DNA of 64,000 nucleotides from Flavicella sp964230805 (GTDB taxonomy: Bacteria; Bacteroidota; Bacteroidia; Flavobacteriales; Flavobacteriaceae): contig CAXRIA010000006.1 of assembly GCA_964230805.1 (NCBI GenBank), forward strand, positions 1-64,000. The letters run 5' to 3'. The notes under the pieces are model-generated. The model was given only the letters and a program-made list of their open reading frames with translations, had not been told where the DNA came from and did not search any database. Each line of letters begins with the position of its first letter. Positions within the stretch are counted from its first letter, which is position 1. Of this stretch, positions 9,282 through 16,732 are shown one piece after another. A program made the translations under genes and the position numbers.

Positions 9282-9299
9282 TATTACCCTATCGGAATA
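9282..9299. promoter_or_regulatory. candidate Rrf2-type operator of the sulfur operon
   Basis: Imperfect palindrome TATTACC-CTAT-CGGAATA in the 5' untranslated region, just downstream of the predicted transcription start and next to the Rrf2 regulator gene. Its form (short inverted arms around an AT centre) suits the dimeric Rrf2 family. The binding protein is inferred. Confidence 0.4.
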
Positions 9300-9313
9300 C
9301 TAGGATTAGTTCG

Positions 9314-9344
9314 CAAAAATAATTCATTCCTTACAAACAGACAA
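9314..9344 (-). promoter_or_regulatory. promoter of the sulfur operon
   Basis: On the minus strand, TTG (9344-9342) is followed after 20 bases by TATTTTTG (9321-9314), matching the Bacteroidota consensus TTG-N19-21-TAnnTTTG. It gives a start near 9307 and a leader of about 50 bases before the DUF2061 ATG. Confidence 0.65.
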
Positions 9345-9411
9345 CATAAATTCAATAAAAATGAAAGAAATATTCTAAAAACCAACATTTCTACGGACAG
9401 AAATGCAAATC

Positions 9412-9825
9412 TTAGGCAACGGTTAAGTCCGCCAATGTGGTGTTTCGCAATACATGTAGGGTATTATCACGTACCTGTATCATTAATTTATGCACGGAAC
9501 AGGCGTTTTCATCGGGACAATCGTCGCATTTTTCATAAAAATTCAGACTTACGCAGGGCACCATTGCTATCGGACCTTCCAAAGCTCGAATCACATCTGT
9601 CATTTTAATTTCCAGGGCGGGCTTTAAAAGATAATAACCTCCTCCTTTGCCTTTTTTTGACCCCAAAATACCTGCTTTTCGCAAGGTCAACAGAATACTT
9701 TCGAGAAACTTGTGAGAAATATTCTCTGCTTTTGAAATTTCAGAAATCTGCACCGGACATTGCTCTGTTCTATTCGCTAAAAAGGTAAGCGCCTTGATCC
9801 CGTATTTTGTCTTTTTTGAAAGCAT
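9412..9825 (-). CDS. Rrf2-family transcriptional regulator (CymR/IscR-like)
   Basis: 137 residues. An N-terminal winged helix (MLSKKTKYGIKALTFLA, then the AENISHKFLESILLTLRKAGIL recognition region) and the GGYYLLKPALEI wing are typical of Rrf2. Four cysteines lie in the C-terminal half; three (C-DDC-C pattern, about residues 108-118) could bind a metal or cluster, although IscR spacing is not exact. It is upstream of the sulfur operon on the same strand, so it probably controls sulfate assimilation in response to cysteine or Fe-S status. Start: the ATG at 9825; an upstream start adds only six residues. Confidence 0.88.
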   Translation of the reverse strand: MLSKKTKYGIKALTFLANRTEQCPVQISEISKAENISHKFLESILLTLRKAGILGSKKGKGGGYYLLKPALEIKMTDVIRALEGPIAMVPCVSLNFYEKCDDCPDENACSVHKLMIQVRDNTLHVLRNTTLADLTVA

Positions 9826-9939
9826 GTCACGAATATAAAACAATTTTACCTAGTTTGCCTATTTGCCTTATAGATTAATTTGACAAACCCTAGTTTTGAC
9901 AAAAACACAAAACAAGGGAAACAGCTTCTGAATATTCAA

Positions 9940-10941
9940 TCAGTGCATGATTTTAAACAGCAATTCTTTTAATAGATCTCTGTGGGAAATTTGGGCTCCG
10001 ACCCCCTTACTTTTAACATCCGCATCACGAAGCAAGGAGATAATCTGCGACACTTTTCGCATCGGATAATTTTTAGACGCTGTCACATAATCACCCACAA
10101 AATAAGGACTTACCCCAAGTTTTTTAGCTACATTTGCTTTCGACTTGTCATGCAAACCGTGGTATAAAAACAACTGCGTAAAATAACTACTTAACAAGGA
10201 AAGTGTCATCACAAGAGGATTGTTTTTGGGATTGTTTGCAAAATATTCGACAATGCGATTGGCTTTTAAAATGGCCTTATTTCCAATCGCTTTTCGCAAC
10301 TCAAAATTATTAAAATCTTTACTAATTCCGATATTCTCCTCAACATGCGTGGGGTTTATAATTGTTTGTTCGGGTAAAATCAACATCAACTTTTCCAACT
10401 CATTGTTAATTTTACCCAAATTGGTGCCTAAAAACTCCACAAGCATCTGAGCTGCTTTGGGTTCCATTTGATAGTTATTTCCGTTGAGCACTCTTCGAAT
10501 CCAATCGGCCACCTGATTTTCGTACAACTTTTTACTCTCGAAAACAACACCATTTTTACTGAGAGTTTTGAAAAGTTTTTTTCGTTTGTCTAAAATTTTA
10601 TACTTATAATTTATAACAAGTACGGTGGTAGGCTGCGGGTTCTCTGCATAAGAAACAAGTTTTTCTATCGTTCTTGACAAATCTTGTGCTTCTTTTACCA
10701 ATATGACCTGTTTTTCCGCCATCATAGGAAAACGTTTGGCATTGGATACAATATCTTCAACACTGATATCGCGACCGTACAAAGCCATTTGATTAAAGCC
10801 ACGCTCTTCTTCACTGAGCACATTGTTTTCAATGAATTCAGAAATCTTATCGATGTAATAGGGCTCTTCTCCCATCAAAAAATAAATGGGTTTCGCATGG
10901 CCTTCTTTAATTTCAGATACTATTTGATTTACTTCATTCAT
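9940..10941 (-). CDS. holA: DNA polymerase III delta subunit
   Basis: 333 residues. The N-terminal PIYFLMGEEPYYIDKI motif is characteristic of delta, followed by a degenerate AAA+ domain without a Walker A and a C-terminal helical collar. Delta opens the beta clamp within the clamp loader together with DnaX, encoded 600 bases away. The start taken is MNEVNQIV; an ATG three codons upstream (10950) is also possible. It is divergent from the HsdR-N-like gene. Confidence 0.93.
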   Translation of the reverse strand: MNEVNQIVSEIKEGHAKPIYFLMGEEPYYIDKISEFIENNVLSEEERGFNQMALYGRDISVEDIVSNAKRFPMMAEKQVILVKEAQDLSRTIEKLVSYAENPQPTTVLVINYKYKILDKRKKLFKTLSKNGVVFESKKLYENQVADWIRRVLNGNNYQMEPKAAQMLVEFLGTNLGKINNELEKLMLILPEQTIINPTHVEENIGISKDFNNFELRKAIGNKAILKANRIVEYFANNPKNNPLVMTLSLLSSYFTQLFLYHGLHDKSKANVAKKLGVSPYFVGDYVTASKNYPMRKVSQIISLLRDADVKSKGVGAQISHRDLLKELLFKIMH

Positions 10942-11008
10942 AGGGAACAACGTGCAGCCTTTTTAAAAAAAAGAGGGTGTTTTATTTATAATGTTTAAAT
11001 TCGCCTTC

Positions 11009-11464
11009 ATGACAGCATTGAATTTACCGTCTTACAATTTCACCTTCAAAAGTAGCGAAAATAAGCGACTCATTTTTGATCAATTAAGAAAAAAATACGT
11101 GGTATTGACCCCGGAGGAATGGGTACGTCAACACTTTGTTCAGTATTTGCTATCCGAAAAAAAATACCCCACCTCTCTTGTGGCTATTGAAAAAGAACTG
11201 CGAATGAACAATTTAAAAAAAAGAACAGACATTTTGATCTTTAACAAACAGGGGAATCCTCACATTATTGTGGAATGCAAAGCTCCCTCTGTTCCTATTA
11301 CTCAAGCTACTTTTGATCAAATTGCACGCTATAATTTAAAATTACACGCTTCTTTTTTGATTGTAACCAATGGACTGCAACATTTTTATTGCCAAATGGA
11401 CCACAAAAATCAAAAATATATTTTTCTAAAAGACATTCCCAATTACGACACGCTAAAGTTGTAA
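11009..11464 (+). CDS. stand-alone HsdR N-terminal-type nuclease domain protein
   Basis: 151 residues matching only the N-terminal PD-(D/E)XK module of type I restriction R subunits. Key residues are the Asp in RTDILIF and the Glu and Lys in VECKAP. There is no helicase part and no hsdM or hsdS nearby, so this is not a restriction system. It sits head-to-head with holA in a short intergenic space and upstream of dnaX, suggesting a DNA-related housekeeping role (inference). Start: MTALNLPSYNF; an ATG six codons upstream exists. Confidence 0.8.
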   Translation: MTALNLPSYNFTFKSSENKRLIFDQLRKKYVVLTPEEWVRQHFVQYLLSEKKYPTSLVAIEKELRMNNLKKRTDILIFNKQGNPHIIVECKAPSVPITQATFDQIARYNLKLHASFLIVTNGLQHFYCQMDHKNQKYIFLKDIPNYDTLKL

Positions 11465-11552
11465 GCCGGAAAATATTCAAAAAGTTCTCAAAAAATTTAG
11501 TTGTGATTCCATTTGTATATTGCTACATTTGTTATTCAATTTTCAATCAAAC

Positions 11553-12638
11553 ATGGAACCATTTATAGTATCAGCTCGAAAATACCGTCCTCAGGTTTTT
11601 GAGGATGTTGTGGGCCAACAAGCCATCACAAACACTTTGGAGAATGCTATCAAAAACAATCACCTAGCGCAAGCTTTATTGTTTACGGGTCCAAGAGGTG
11701 TCGGAAAAACAAGTTGTGCACGTATTCTGGCGAAAAGAATCAATGATGAAGAAGGCATACATCAAAACGAAGATTTCGCCTTTAACATTTTCGAATTGGA
11801 TGCGGCTTCAAACAATTCTGTAGATGACATCCGATCGCTCACAGATCAAGTGCGCATTCCTCCTCAAACAGGAAAATATAAGGTGTATATTATTGACGAG
11901 GTTCACATGTTGTCACAAGCAGCATTCAATGCGTTTTTGAAAACACTAGAAGAGCCTCCTGCGCATGCTATCTTTATCTTAGCAACCACCGAAAAACATA
12001 AGATTATCCCCACTATTTTATCTCGCTGTCAAATTTTTGACTTCAAACGAATCGGTGTGGTAGATGCAAAAAATCATTTAAAAAAAATTGCTTCAGAAGA
12101 GGGAATCGATGCCAGTGACGATGCCCTACACATTATAGCTCAGAAAGCAGATGGCGCCATGCGTGACGCACTGTCAATTTTTGACAGAGTGATTAGTTTT
12201 TCAGGTAAAAACCTCACACGGGAGGCCGTTACTGAAAATCTAAATGTTTTGGATTACGATGTCTATTTTGAAATCACAGATTTGGCTATTAAAAACAACA
12301 TTCCTCAAATGTTAACGGCTTTCAATACGGTTTTGAGCAAAGGATTTGAAGGACACCATTTTATCAATGGATTGGCCTCACATTTTAGGGACCTGTTGGT
12401 AGCAAAAGACAAAGAAACCATACCCCTTCTCGAAGTTGGAGACAATGCCAAAAAGCAATATTTAACCCAAGCTGCCGCCGTATCAATACCATTTCTTTTT
12501 CAAGCCATCGAAAAGGCCAATGCCTGTGATCTTCAATACAAAACCAGCAAAAATCAACGTCTGTTGGTCGAACTTACTCTTATGCAAATTGCATCTATCA
12601 CCTTCGAGGCAGAAAAAAAAAAAGTAGCAACTTTATAA
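11553..12638 (+). CDS. dnaX: DNA polymerase III gamma subunit (zero-frame product of dnaX)
   Basis: 361 residues: complete clamp-loader ATPase with Walker A GPRGVGKT (46-53), DEVH (115-118), an SRC sensor, and the collar domain III. The four-cysteine zinc module found between Walker A and DEVH in E. coli is absent. The frame stops 12 bases after an 11-A run (12613-12623). The -1 frame continues for 205 codons with the tau C-terminus, so this gene can yield gamma (read through) and tau (slipped). Start: the ATG at 12 codons into the open frame, giving MEPFIVSARKYRP. Confidence 0.93.
   Translation: MEPFIVSARKYRPQVFEDVVGQQAITNTLENAIKNNHLAQALLFTGPRGVGKTSCARILAKRINDEEGIHQNEDFAFNIFELDAASNNSVDDIRSLTDQVRIPPQTGKYKVYIIDEVHMLSQAAFNAFLKTLEEPPAHAIFILATTEKHKIIPTILSRCQIFDFKRIGVVDAKNHLKKIASEEGIDASDDALHIIAQKADGAMRDALSIFDRVISFSGKNLTREAVTENLNVLDYDVYFEITDLAIKNNIPQMLTAFNTVLSKGFEGHHFINGLASHFRDLLVAKDKETIPLLEVGDNAKKQYLTQAAAVSIPFLFQAIEKANACDLQYKTSKNQRLLVELTLMQIASITFEAEKKKVATL
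12613..12623 (+). other. A11 slippery run in dnaX
   Basis: Eleven consecutive A residues at the end of the gamma-coding frame (codons GAA AAA AAA AAA GTA). Slipping by -1, or transcripts with one extra A, fuse the gamma frame to the tau extension. GAGG lies four bases upstream (12606-12609) and a weak TTCCT/AGGAA hairpin lies about 15 bases downstream. An error in the base count of the run is the alternative. Confidence 0.6.
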
Positions 12639-13240
12639 TTCCTGCTTCTTTTTTCAAGGAACAACAAGTCCAAGAAAGGATAGAAACCGTTGTCAAGAAA
12701 GAGGTTGTTTCCCATCAACCGAAAGAACCTGCCCAAAAAACAACAGAAAAAAGCACAAAAACACCCATCACACGAGAGCGAAAAAGAGCCTCGGCACTCT
12801 CTTTAAAAAGTTTGACCGAGAAAGCCGTAGCTGTTACTCCGAATAACGAAACAGAAGTAGACAGAAGTACGCTTCCGAAAGATTATTTTACGGAAACCCA
12901 ATTTCACGCGTTGTGGCATACCTATGCGGAACAACTCATTCAACAAGGAGACAAGAGTTTGGCTTCTATCTTAAATGCGTCCAAACCAGCACTTCAAAAA
13001 TGGGAAATTCAATACACCCTTCCCAACAGTTTAATGGCAGACCAATTGGAAAGATTGAAACCAAAATTGCTCAAATATTTGAGAGAAAAGCTCAATAATT
13101 TCAGTATCGATTTAAAAGTAAACGTCCTAGAAACCGAAGTCAAAAAATTCATTTACACACCGCAAGAAAAATACAACAAACTAAAAGAAATCAACCCAGA
13201 TATTGAAATCCTTAAAAATAAATTTGGACTCGATTTATAA
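12623..13240 (+). CDS. dnaX: tau-specific C-terminal part of DnaX (-1 frame)
   Basis: 205 codons open in the -1 frame from the A11 run. They begin SSNFIIPASFF, the usual Bacteroidota DnaX continuation, and carry a Lys/Thr/Pro-rich linker and then a C-terminal domain that should bind polymerase alpha and helicase in tau. There is no ribosome-start signal of its own at the beginning. Joined to the zero frame it gives a tau of about 562 residues, a normal length. It should therefore be read as part of dnaX, not as a separate gene. Confidence 0.85.
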   Translation, partial: SSNFIIPASFFKEQQVQERIETVVKKEVVSHQPKEPAQKTTEKSTKTPITRERKRASALSLKSLTEKAVAVTPNNETEVDRSTLPKDYFTETQFHALWHTYAEQLIQQGDKSLASILNASKPALQKWEIQYTLPNSLMADQLERLKPKLLKYLREKLNNFSIDLKVNVLETEVKKFIYTPQEKYNKLKEINPDIEILKNKFGLDL

Positions 13241-13297
13241 CAAAACTAGGACGCAAAATGCCTCTTCGATCTAACAAAATTTAAATTTGACAAAACC

Positions 13298-13879
13298 ATG
13301 CTAGGACTAAAATTACCAACAGACCCAAGATGGGCGAATATCGCAGAGAAAAACATTGATGAAATTTTAATCGATCATGCACACTGTGAACAAAAAGCTG
13401 CATCCACTGCCATCTCGTTGATTGTTAGTTTTCCTGAATACACCGAATTGGTGCAAGCAATGATAGCTCTTGTCAAAGAGGAAATGAGCCACTTTAAATT
13501 GGTACACGACCGATTGATTAAGAAAGGGGTTGTACTGGGTAGAGATCGAAAAGATGATTATGTGATACAACTCTTAAAATTTTTTCCAAAAGGTGGAAGC
13601 CGGACGGATCAATTGGTACACCGACTGCTCTATGCCGCACTGATAGAAGCCAGAAGCTGTGAACGTTTTCGACTTTTATCTGAAGAATTGAAAGATCAAG
13701 AATTAGCAAAATTTTATCGTGACTTGATGGTTTCAGAGGCCAACCACTATACCTTATTTTTAAAATTTGCAAGAACCTATGGAGTTCGTGAAGAGGTAGA
13801 TAAAAAGTGGGATGCGCTGTTGCACTTTGAAGCAAACATCTTGAAAAATTTTGGTGACAAACAATTGATTCATGGCTAA
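13298..13879 (+). CDS. miaE: tRNA-(ms2io6A37) hydroxylase-like diiron protein
   Basis: 193-residue ferritin-like four-helix protein. The diiron ligands are visible as HAHCEQKAA, KEEMSHF, EARSCERF and SEANHY (two E...ExxH sets). MiaE hydroxylates the isopentenyl side chain of modified A37 in tRNAs that read U-starting codons. It follows dnaX by about 60 bases on the same strand. Family assignment is strong; the exact tRNA product in Bacteroidota is by homology. Confidence 0.88.
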   Translation: MLGLKLPTDPRWANIAEKNIDEILIDHAHCEQKAASTAISLIVSFPEYTELVQAMIALVKEEMSHFKLVHDRLIKKGVVLGRDRKDDYVIQLLKFFPKGGSRTDQLVHRLLYAALIEARSCERFRLLSEELKDQELAKFYRDLMVSEANHYTLFLKFARTYGVREEVDKKWDALLHFEANILKNFGDKQLIHG

Positions 13880-13906
13880 CAAATAGCAAAAAAATCCACT
13901 TTTTCA

Positions 13907-14671
13907 ATGACCCCATCGGAGTTAAAAGAATTTCTTGACAGCAAGGTAAACCAGTACAACACATTTGATTTTATAGACAGCGACCCTGTCCAAATACCAC
14001 ATCTGTATCAAGGAAAAGAGGATATCGAAATTGCTGCTTTCCTAGCGGCGACCATTGCTTGGGGACAACGTTCCACCATCATAAAAAACAGCCTCCGAAT
14101 GATGGAAGCCATGGGAAATTGCCCATTTGATTTCGTCATGGAACACAAACAGGAACATTTGGACAACTTGGCTCCTTTTGTGCACCGGACTTTCAATTTA
14201 GAAGACTTTCGTTTCTTTCTAAAATCACTTCGAAATATATACGCCCAACACGGTGGACTCGAACAAGTTTTTCAAAGGTATAAGACGAAAGATTCTTTGC
14301 AATCTTCCATTCACGAATTCAAAAAAATATTTTTTGAAATTCCGCACCCACATCGTACCAAAAAGCATATTTCCGACCCTCTCAAAGGCTCTGCAGCAAA
14401 AAGAATCAATATGTTTTTGCGTTGGATGGTACGACAAGACAATCAAGGGGTAGATTTTGGTCTTTGGAAAAGTATCGATGCTTCCGTTTTGTCATGTCCG
14501 CTGGATGTTCACTCCGGAAATGTGGCTCGAAAACTAAACTTATTAAAAAGAAAACAAAACGACGGAAAAGCGGTGCAAGAATTAGACAATTCTTTGCGAA
14601 AATTAGATCCAAAAGACCCTGTAAAATACGATTTTGCTCTTTTTGGACTGGGTGTTTTTGAAGGGTTTTAA
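13907..14671 (+). CDS. TIGR02757 (DUF2400) family protein
   Basis: 254 residues, full length for the family. It contains AAFLAATIAWGQRSTIIKNS near the N-terminus and a conserved FLRWMVR...DFGLW block about residue 170. Late residues include CPLDVHSGNVARKLNLL, which resembles the Asp and HhH region of DNA glycosylases. No enzymatic activity is established. It follows miaE by 27 bases, so the two may be co-transcribed. Confidence 0.85.
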   Translation: MTPSELKEFLDSKVNQYNTFDFIDSDPVQIPHLYQGKEDIEIAAFLAATIAWGQRSTIIKNSLRMMEAMGNCPFDFVMEHKQEHLDNLAPFVHRTFNLEDFRFFLKSLRNIYAQHGGLEQVFQRYKTKDSLQSSIHEFKKIFFEIPHPHRTKKHISDPLKGSAAKRINMFLRWMVRQDNQGVDFGLWKSIDASVLSCPLDVHSGNVARKLNLLKRKQNDGKAVQELDNSLRKLDPKDPVKYDFALFGLGVFEGF

Positions 14672-14684
14672 TGAACAAAGTGCT

Positions 14685-15653
14685 CTAAATTTGATCAAGT
14701 ACCTGCGCCGCTATTTTTTCTGAATAACTGTTTATTTTCCAATGACCTGGACTCCAACCTTTCAGAAATCTATAAAAATCTGTCCACGCTATGGGATACA
14801 GAGATCTCCACTCTGCCTCTAACGCTGAAAAGCACAAAGAATCGTTTTCTTTTTGCAGGGCTTTTTTCAATGCGCTGAAATACGTTTGTAATATTTTTTC
14901 TTCAAGACGTTCGCATTCGTCTTCTTGCAAGCAACTGCCTACTAAATAAGCAACATCTTTGACACCAACACCGCCTCCTACATATTGAAAATCAACAGCA
15001 GCTACTTTATCACCCGCTCGGGAAAAACAAAAATTGGCCAATTTGGCATCACCGTGTACAACGGTTTTAAAATGTGCATTGTTCAGTAGTGCATCTAATT
15101 TTGGAGCCGCCATTTTTAAGGGAACATCATCCAAAACTTTCAATTCTTCTAATCGCGTATTTAAATGCCAATAGGTTCCTATTTCCCACAAACCTTTGGG
15201 AGAAACCTGCATGAAACTCGCGTGAAAACTCGCTAGCCATTGCAAACAAATTTCAAGCTCTGACCACACAACATGCGCTTTTCTAAAAGGGTACCCTGTC
15301 GCATCCAAATCTTCCAAAACAAGAATCATTTCTTCTCCTTTCGAAGCCGCGCCCATACAGTTTGGAATTTTTGCCTCAAAAGGCTTCTTTGCATATTTTT
15401 CATAAAAACAGCGCTCTACCTCATAAGACTTCTCTTTTCGCTGGTGAGACACCTCAGAATCCCATCCACGTGGATGGTTTGTTTTCATGGGAAGGGAAAT
15501 GTATTTTACTATCGCTGTTTTTTGGGCACTGCCCTCCAGTGCAATCCGGACGATTTTTCCATAACCACTCCAAAGACTTTGAACAACTTCTAACTCTTTG
15601 AATGAAACAGATCCTGTTACCTCTTTGATAAATGTTTTGAAATCAGAATTCAT
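14685..15653 (-). CDS. phosphotransferase of the aminoglycoside/ecdysteroid-kinase superfamily
   Basis: 322 residues with a protein-kinase-like fold. The catalytic loop HGDAKLANFCF (about residue 196) and the metal-binding AVDFQYVGGGVG (about 220) are intact; the N-lobe Lys is in TAIVKYISLP. Related proteins phosphorylate small molecules such as choline, homoserine or sterols. The substrate cannot be read from sequence. It is convergent with the TIGR02757 gene and upstream of a small Cys-rich gene on the same strand. Confidence 0.8.
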   Translation of the reverse strand: MNSDFKTFIKEVTGSVSFKELEVVQSLWSGYGKIVRIALEGSAQKTAIVKYISLPMKTNHPRGWDSEVSHQRKEKSYEVERCFYEKYAKKPFEAKIPNCMGAASKGEEMILVLEDLDATGYPFRKAHVVWSELEICLQWLASFHASFMQVSPKGLWEIGTYWHLNTRLEELKVLDDVPLKMAAPKLDALLNNAHFKTVVHGDAKLANFCFSRAGDKVAAVDFQYVGGGVGVKDVAYLVGSCLQEDECERLEEKILQTYFSALKKALQKENDSLCFSALEAEWRSLYPIAWTDFYRFLKGWSPGHWKINSYSEKIAAQVLDQI

Positions 15654-15703
15654 CCCCTATTTATTTGAAAATTGATCTAATATTGGCAGGACTCATTGCT
15701 TTT

Positions 15704-15877
15704 TTATTTCTTTAAAAAAGAATCTGTTTTTTTATCGTAATGAAAGGGACAGTGCTTACAACCACTTCGACAACAATAGCCTCTCTTTAAGTGATATTGT
15801 TCCGTAAAAACGCGATACCCCTCTTCATTCCAATAAAAATCCCCTTCTTCTATTTTTGGCAAATTGTACGAACTCAT
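15704..15877 (-). CDS. small Cys-rich protein, DUF5522-like
   Basis: 57 residues, beginning MSSYNLPKIEEGDFYWNEEG and ending with a tight cysteine cluster RGYCCRSGCKHCPF (Cys35, 36, 40, 43). This pattern matches the DUF5522 family common in Bacteroidota and could hold a zinc ion or cluster. Start and stop are clean, and codon use is like that of its neighbours. It is divergent from the metallothionein-like gene 140 bases away. Function unknown. Confidence 0.75.
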   Translation of the reverse strand: MSSYNLPKIEEGDFYWNEEGYRVFTEQYHLKRGYCCRSGCKHCPFHYDKKTDSFLKK

Positions 15878-15965
15878 TTTTTTCTTGCTACACTCCCTGC
15901 AAAAGTAAACTTTCTAAGTCATATTTATCATGCACAATCATTCTTTTCATCAAAATGCATCTTTT

Positions 15966-15996
15966 TTGCTTTATTCTCGTCTATTGAGTAACTTTA
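15966..15996 (+). promoter_or_regulatory. promoter of the Cys-rich peptide / sigma factor operon
   Basis: TTG (15966-15968), then 20 bases, then TAACTTTA (15989-15996), one mismatch from TAnnTTTG. The predicted start is near 16003, a 13-base leader before the ATG of the 33-residue gene. Confidence 0.45.
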
Positions 15997-16015
15997 ACTA
16001 TTAAAATCAACTATT

Positions 16016-16117
16016 ATGCGAAACGATAACTGTACATGCGGATGTGAAGCGTGTAAAAAAGGCTCCTGTGCAAACTGCACTTGTGAAAATTGTACTTGCC
16101 AAAATTGCAACTGCTAA
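16016..16117 (+). CDS. metallothionein-like 33-residue cysteine-rich protein
   Basis: 33 residues with 11 cysteines (positions 6, 8, 10, 13, 18, 21, 23, 26, 28, 31, 33). They are arranged mostly as CxC and CxxC; the end repeats as CTCENCTCQNCNC. Other residues are mostly Asn, Thr, Glu and Lys, with no aromatics, so it should have no stable fold without metal. By analogy with metallothioneins it probably binds Zn, Cu or Cd in the cytoplasm. It is followed after 22 bases by a sigma factor in the same direction, so the two are likely co-transcribed. I recognise no named family. Confidence 0.72.
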   Translation: MRNDNCTCGCEACKKGSCANCTCENCTCQNCNC

Positions 16118-16139
16118 GCAAACATTGAACATTTTTATT

Positions 16140-16682
16140 TTGGAAACCACTATTCTTTGGACTGAATTTTCAGAGGCGTTGCATCGATTTATCTTGAAAA
16201 AAGTAAAGCACAAGGCCGTCGCAGATGACCTTCTACACGAGGTTTTTATAAAAATTCATCTGCACAAAAGTGCTGTGCAACAAAAAAATCGTTTGGAGTC
16301 GTGGGTGTATACAATTGCCCGCAATACAATCAACGATTATTTTAGAAAAAAACGAAAAGAGAGGTCATTGCCTCCAAACGAAAAAACTTCAGAAAATGAA
16401 GAAAGTTTAAAACACCACCCACAAGATTGCTTAAAACCTCTTATCAACAACCTCCCCGAGGTATACAGAGAGGCTATTTTTTTAAGTGAAATAAATGGCT
16501 ACAAGCACAAAGAAGTAGCGGACAAACTGAACATCAGTTTGTCCGCTGCCAAATCAAGAATTTTACGCGGGAAAAAGTTACTGAAAAAAGGATTTATGGA
16601 TTGTTGTGACTATCGTTTGGATGCACAAGGCTACCTTCGAGGCGAACACAAAAACATAGAAGACTGCAAAGTGTGTAACTAA
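16140..16682 (+). CDS. ECF-type sigma factor, SigZ-like
   Basis: 180 residues with sigma region 2 (residues about 8-75, DLLHEVFIKIH and WVYTIARNTINDYFR) and region 4 (100-150, LPEVYREAIFLSEINGYKHKEVADKL, helix-turn-helix). The tail beyond region 4 carries C155-C156 and C176-x2-C179, which could bind a metal or form disulfides. No anti-sigma gene follows. Start: TTG at 16140, chosen because earlier in-frame starts (GTG 16044) overlap the Cys-rich gene and give an unrelated N-terminus. Length fits SigZ. Confidence 0.82.
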   Translation: METTILWTEFSEALHRFILKKVKHKAVADDLLHEVFIKIHLHKSAVQQKNRLESWVYTIARNTINDYFRKKRKERSLPPNEKTSENEESLKHHPQDCLKPLINNLPEVYREAIFLSEINGYKHKEVADKLNISLSAAKSRILRGKKLLKKGFMDCCDYRLDAQGYLRGEHKNIEDCKVCN

Positions 16683-16732
16683 CTTCTTACAATAAACCGT
16701 CCTAATTGTGTAGCTTTGCGAAAATTTGATTC

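Noticed and set aside
11009..11464. Type I restriction-modification system
   Set aside because: Only the R-subunit N-terminal domain is present. No helicase, hsdM or hsdS gene is nearby.
13518..13964. 148-codon open frame antisense to miaE
   Set aside because: Overlaps the complete miaE and start of TIGR02757 on the other strand. No domain seen.
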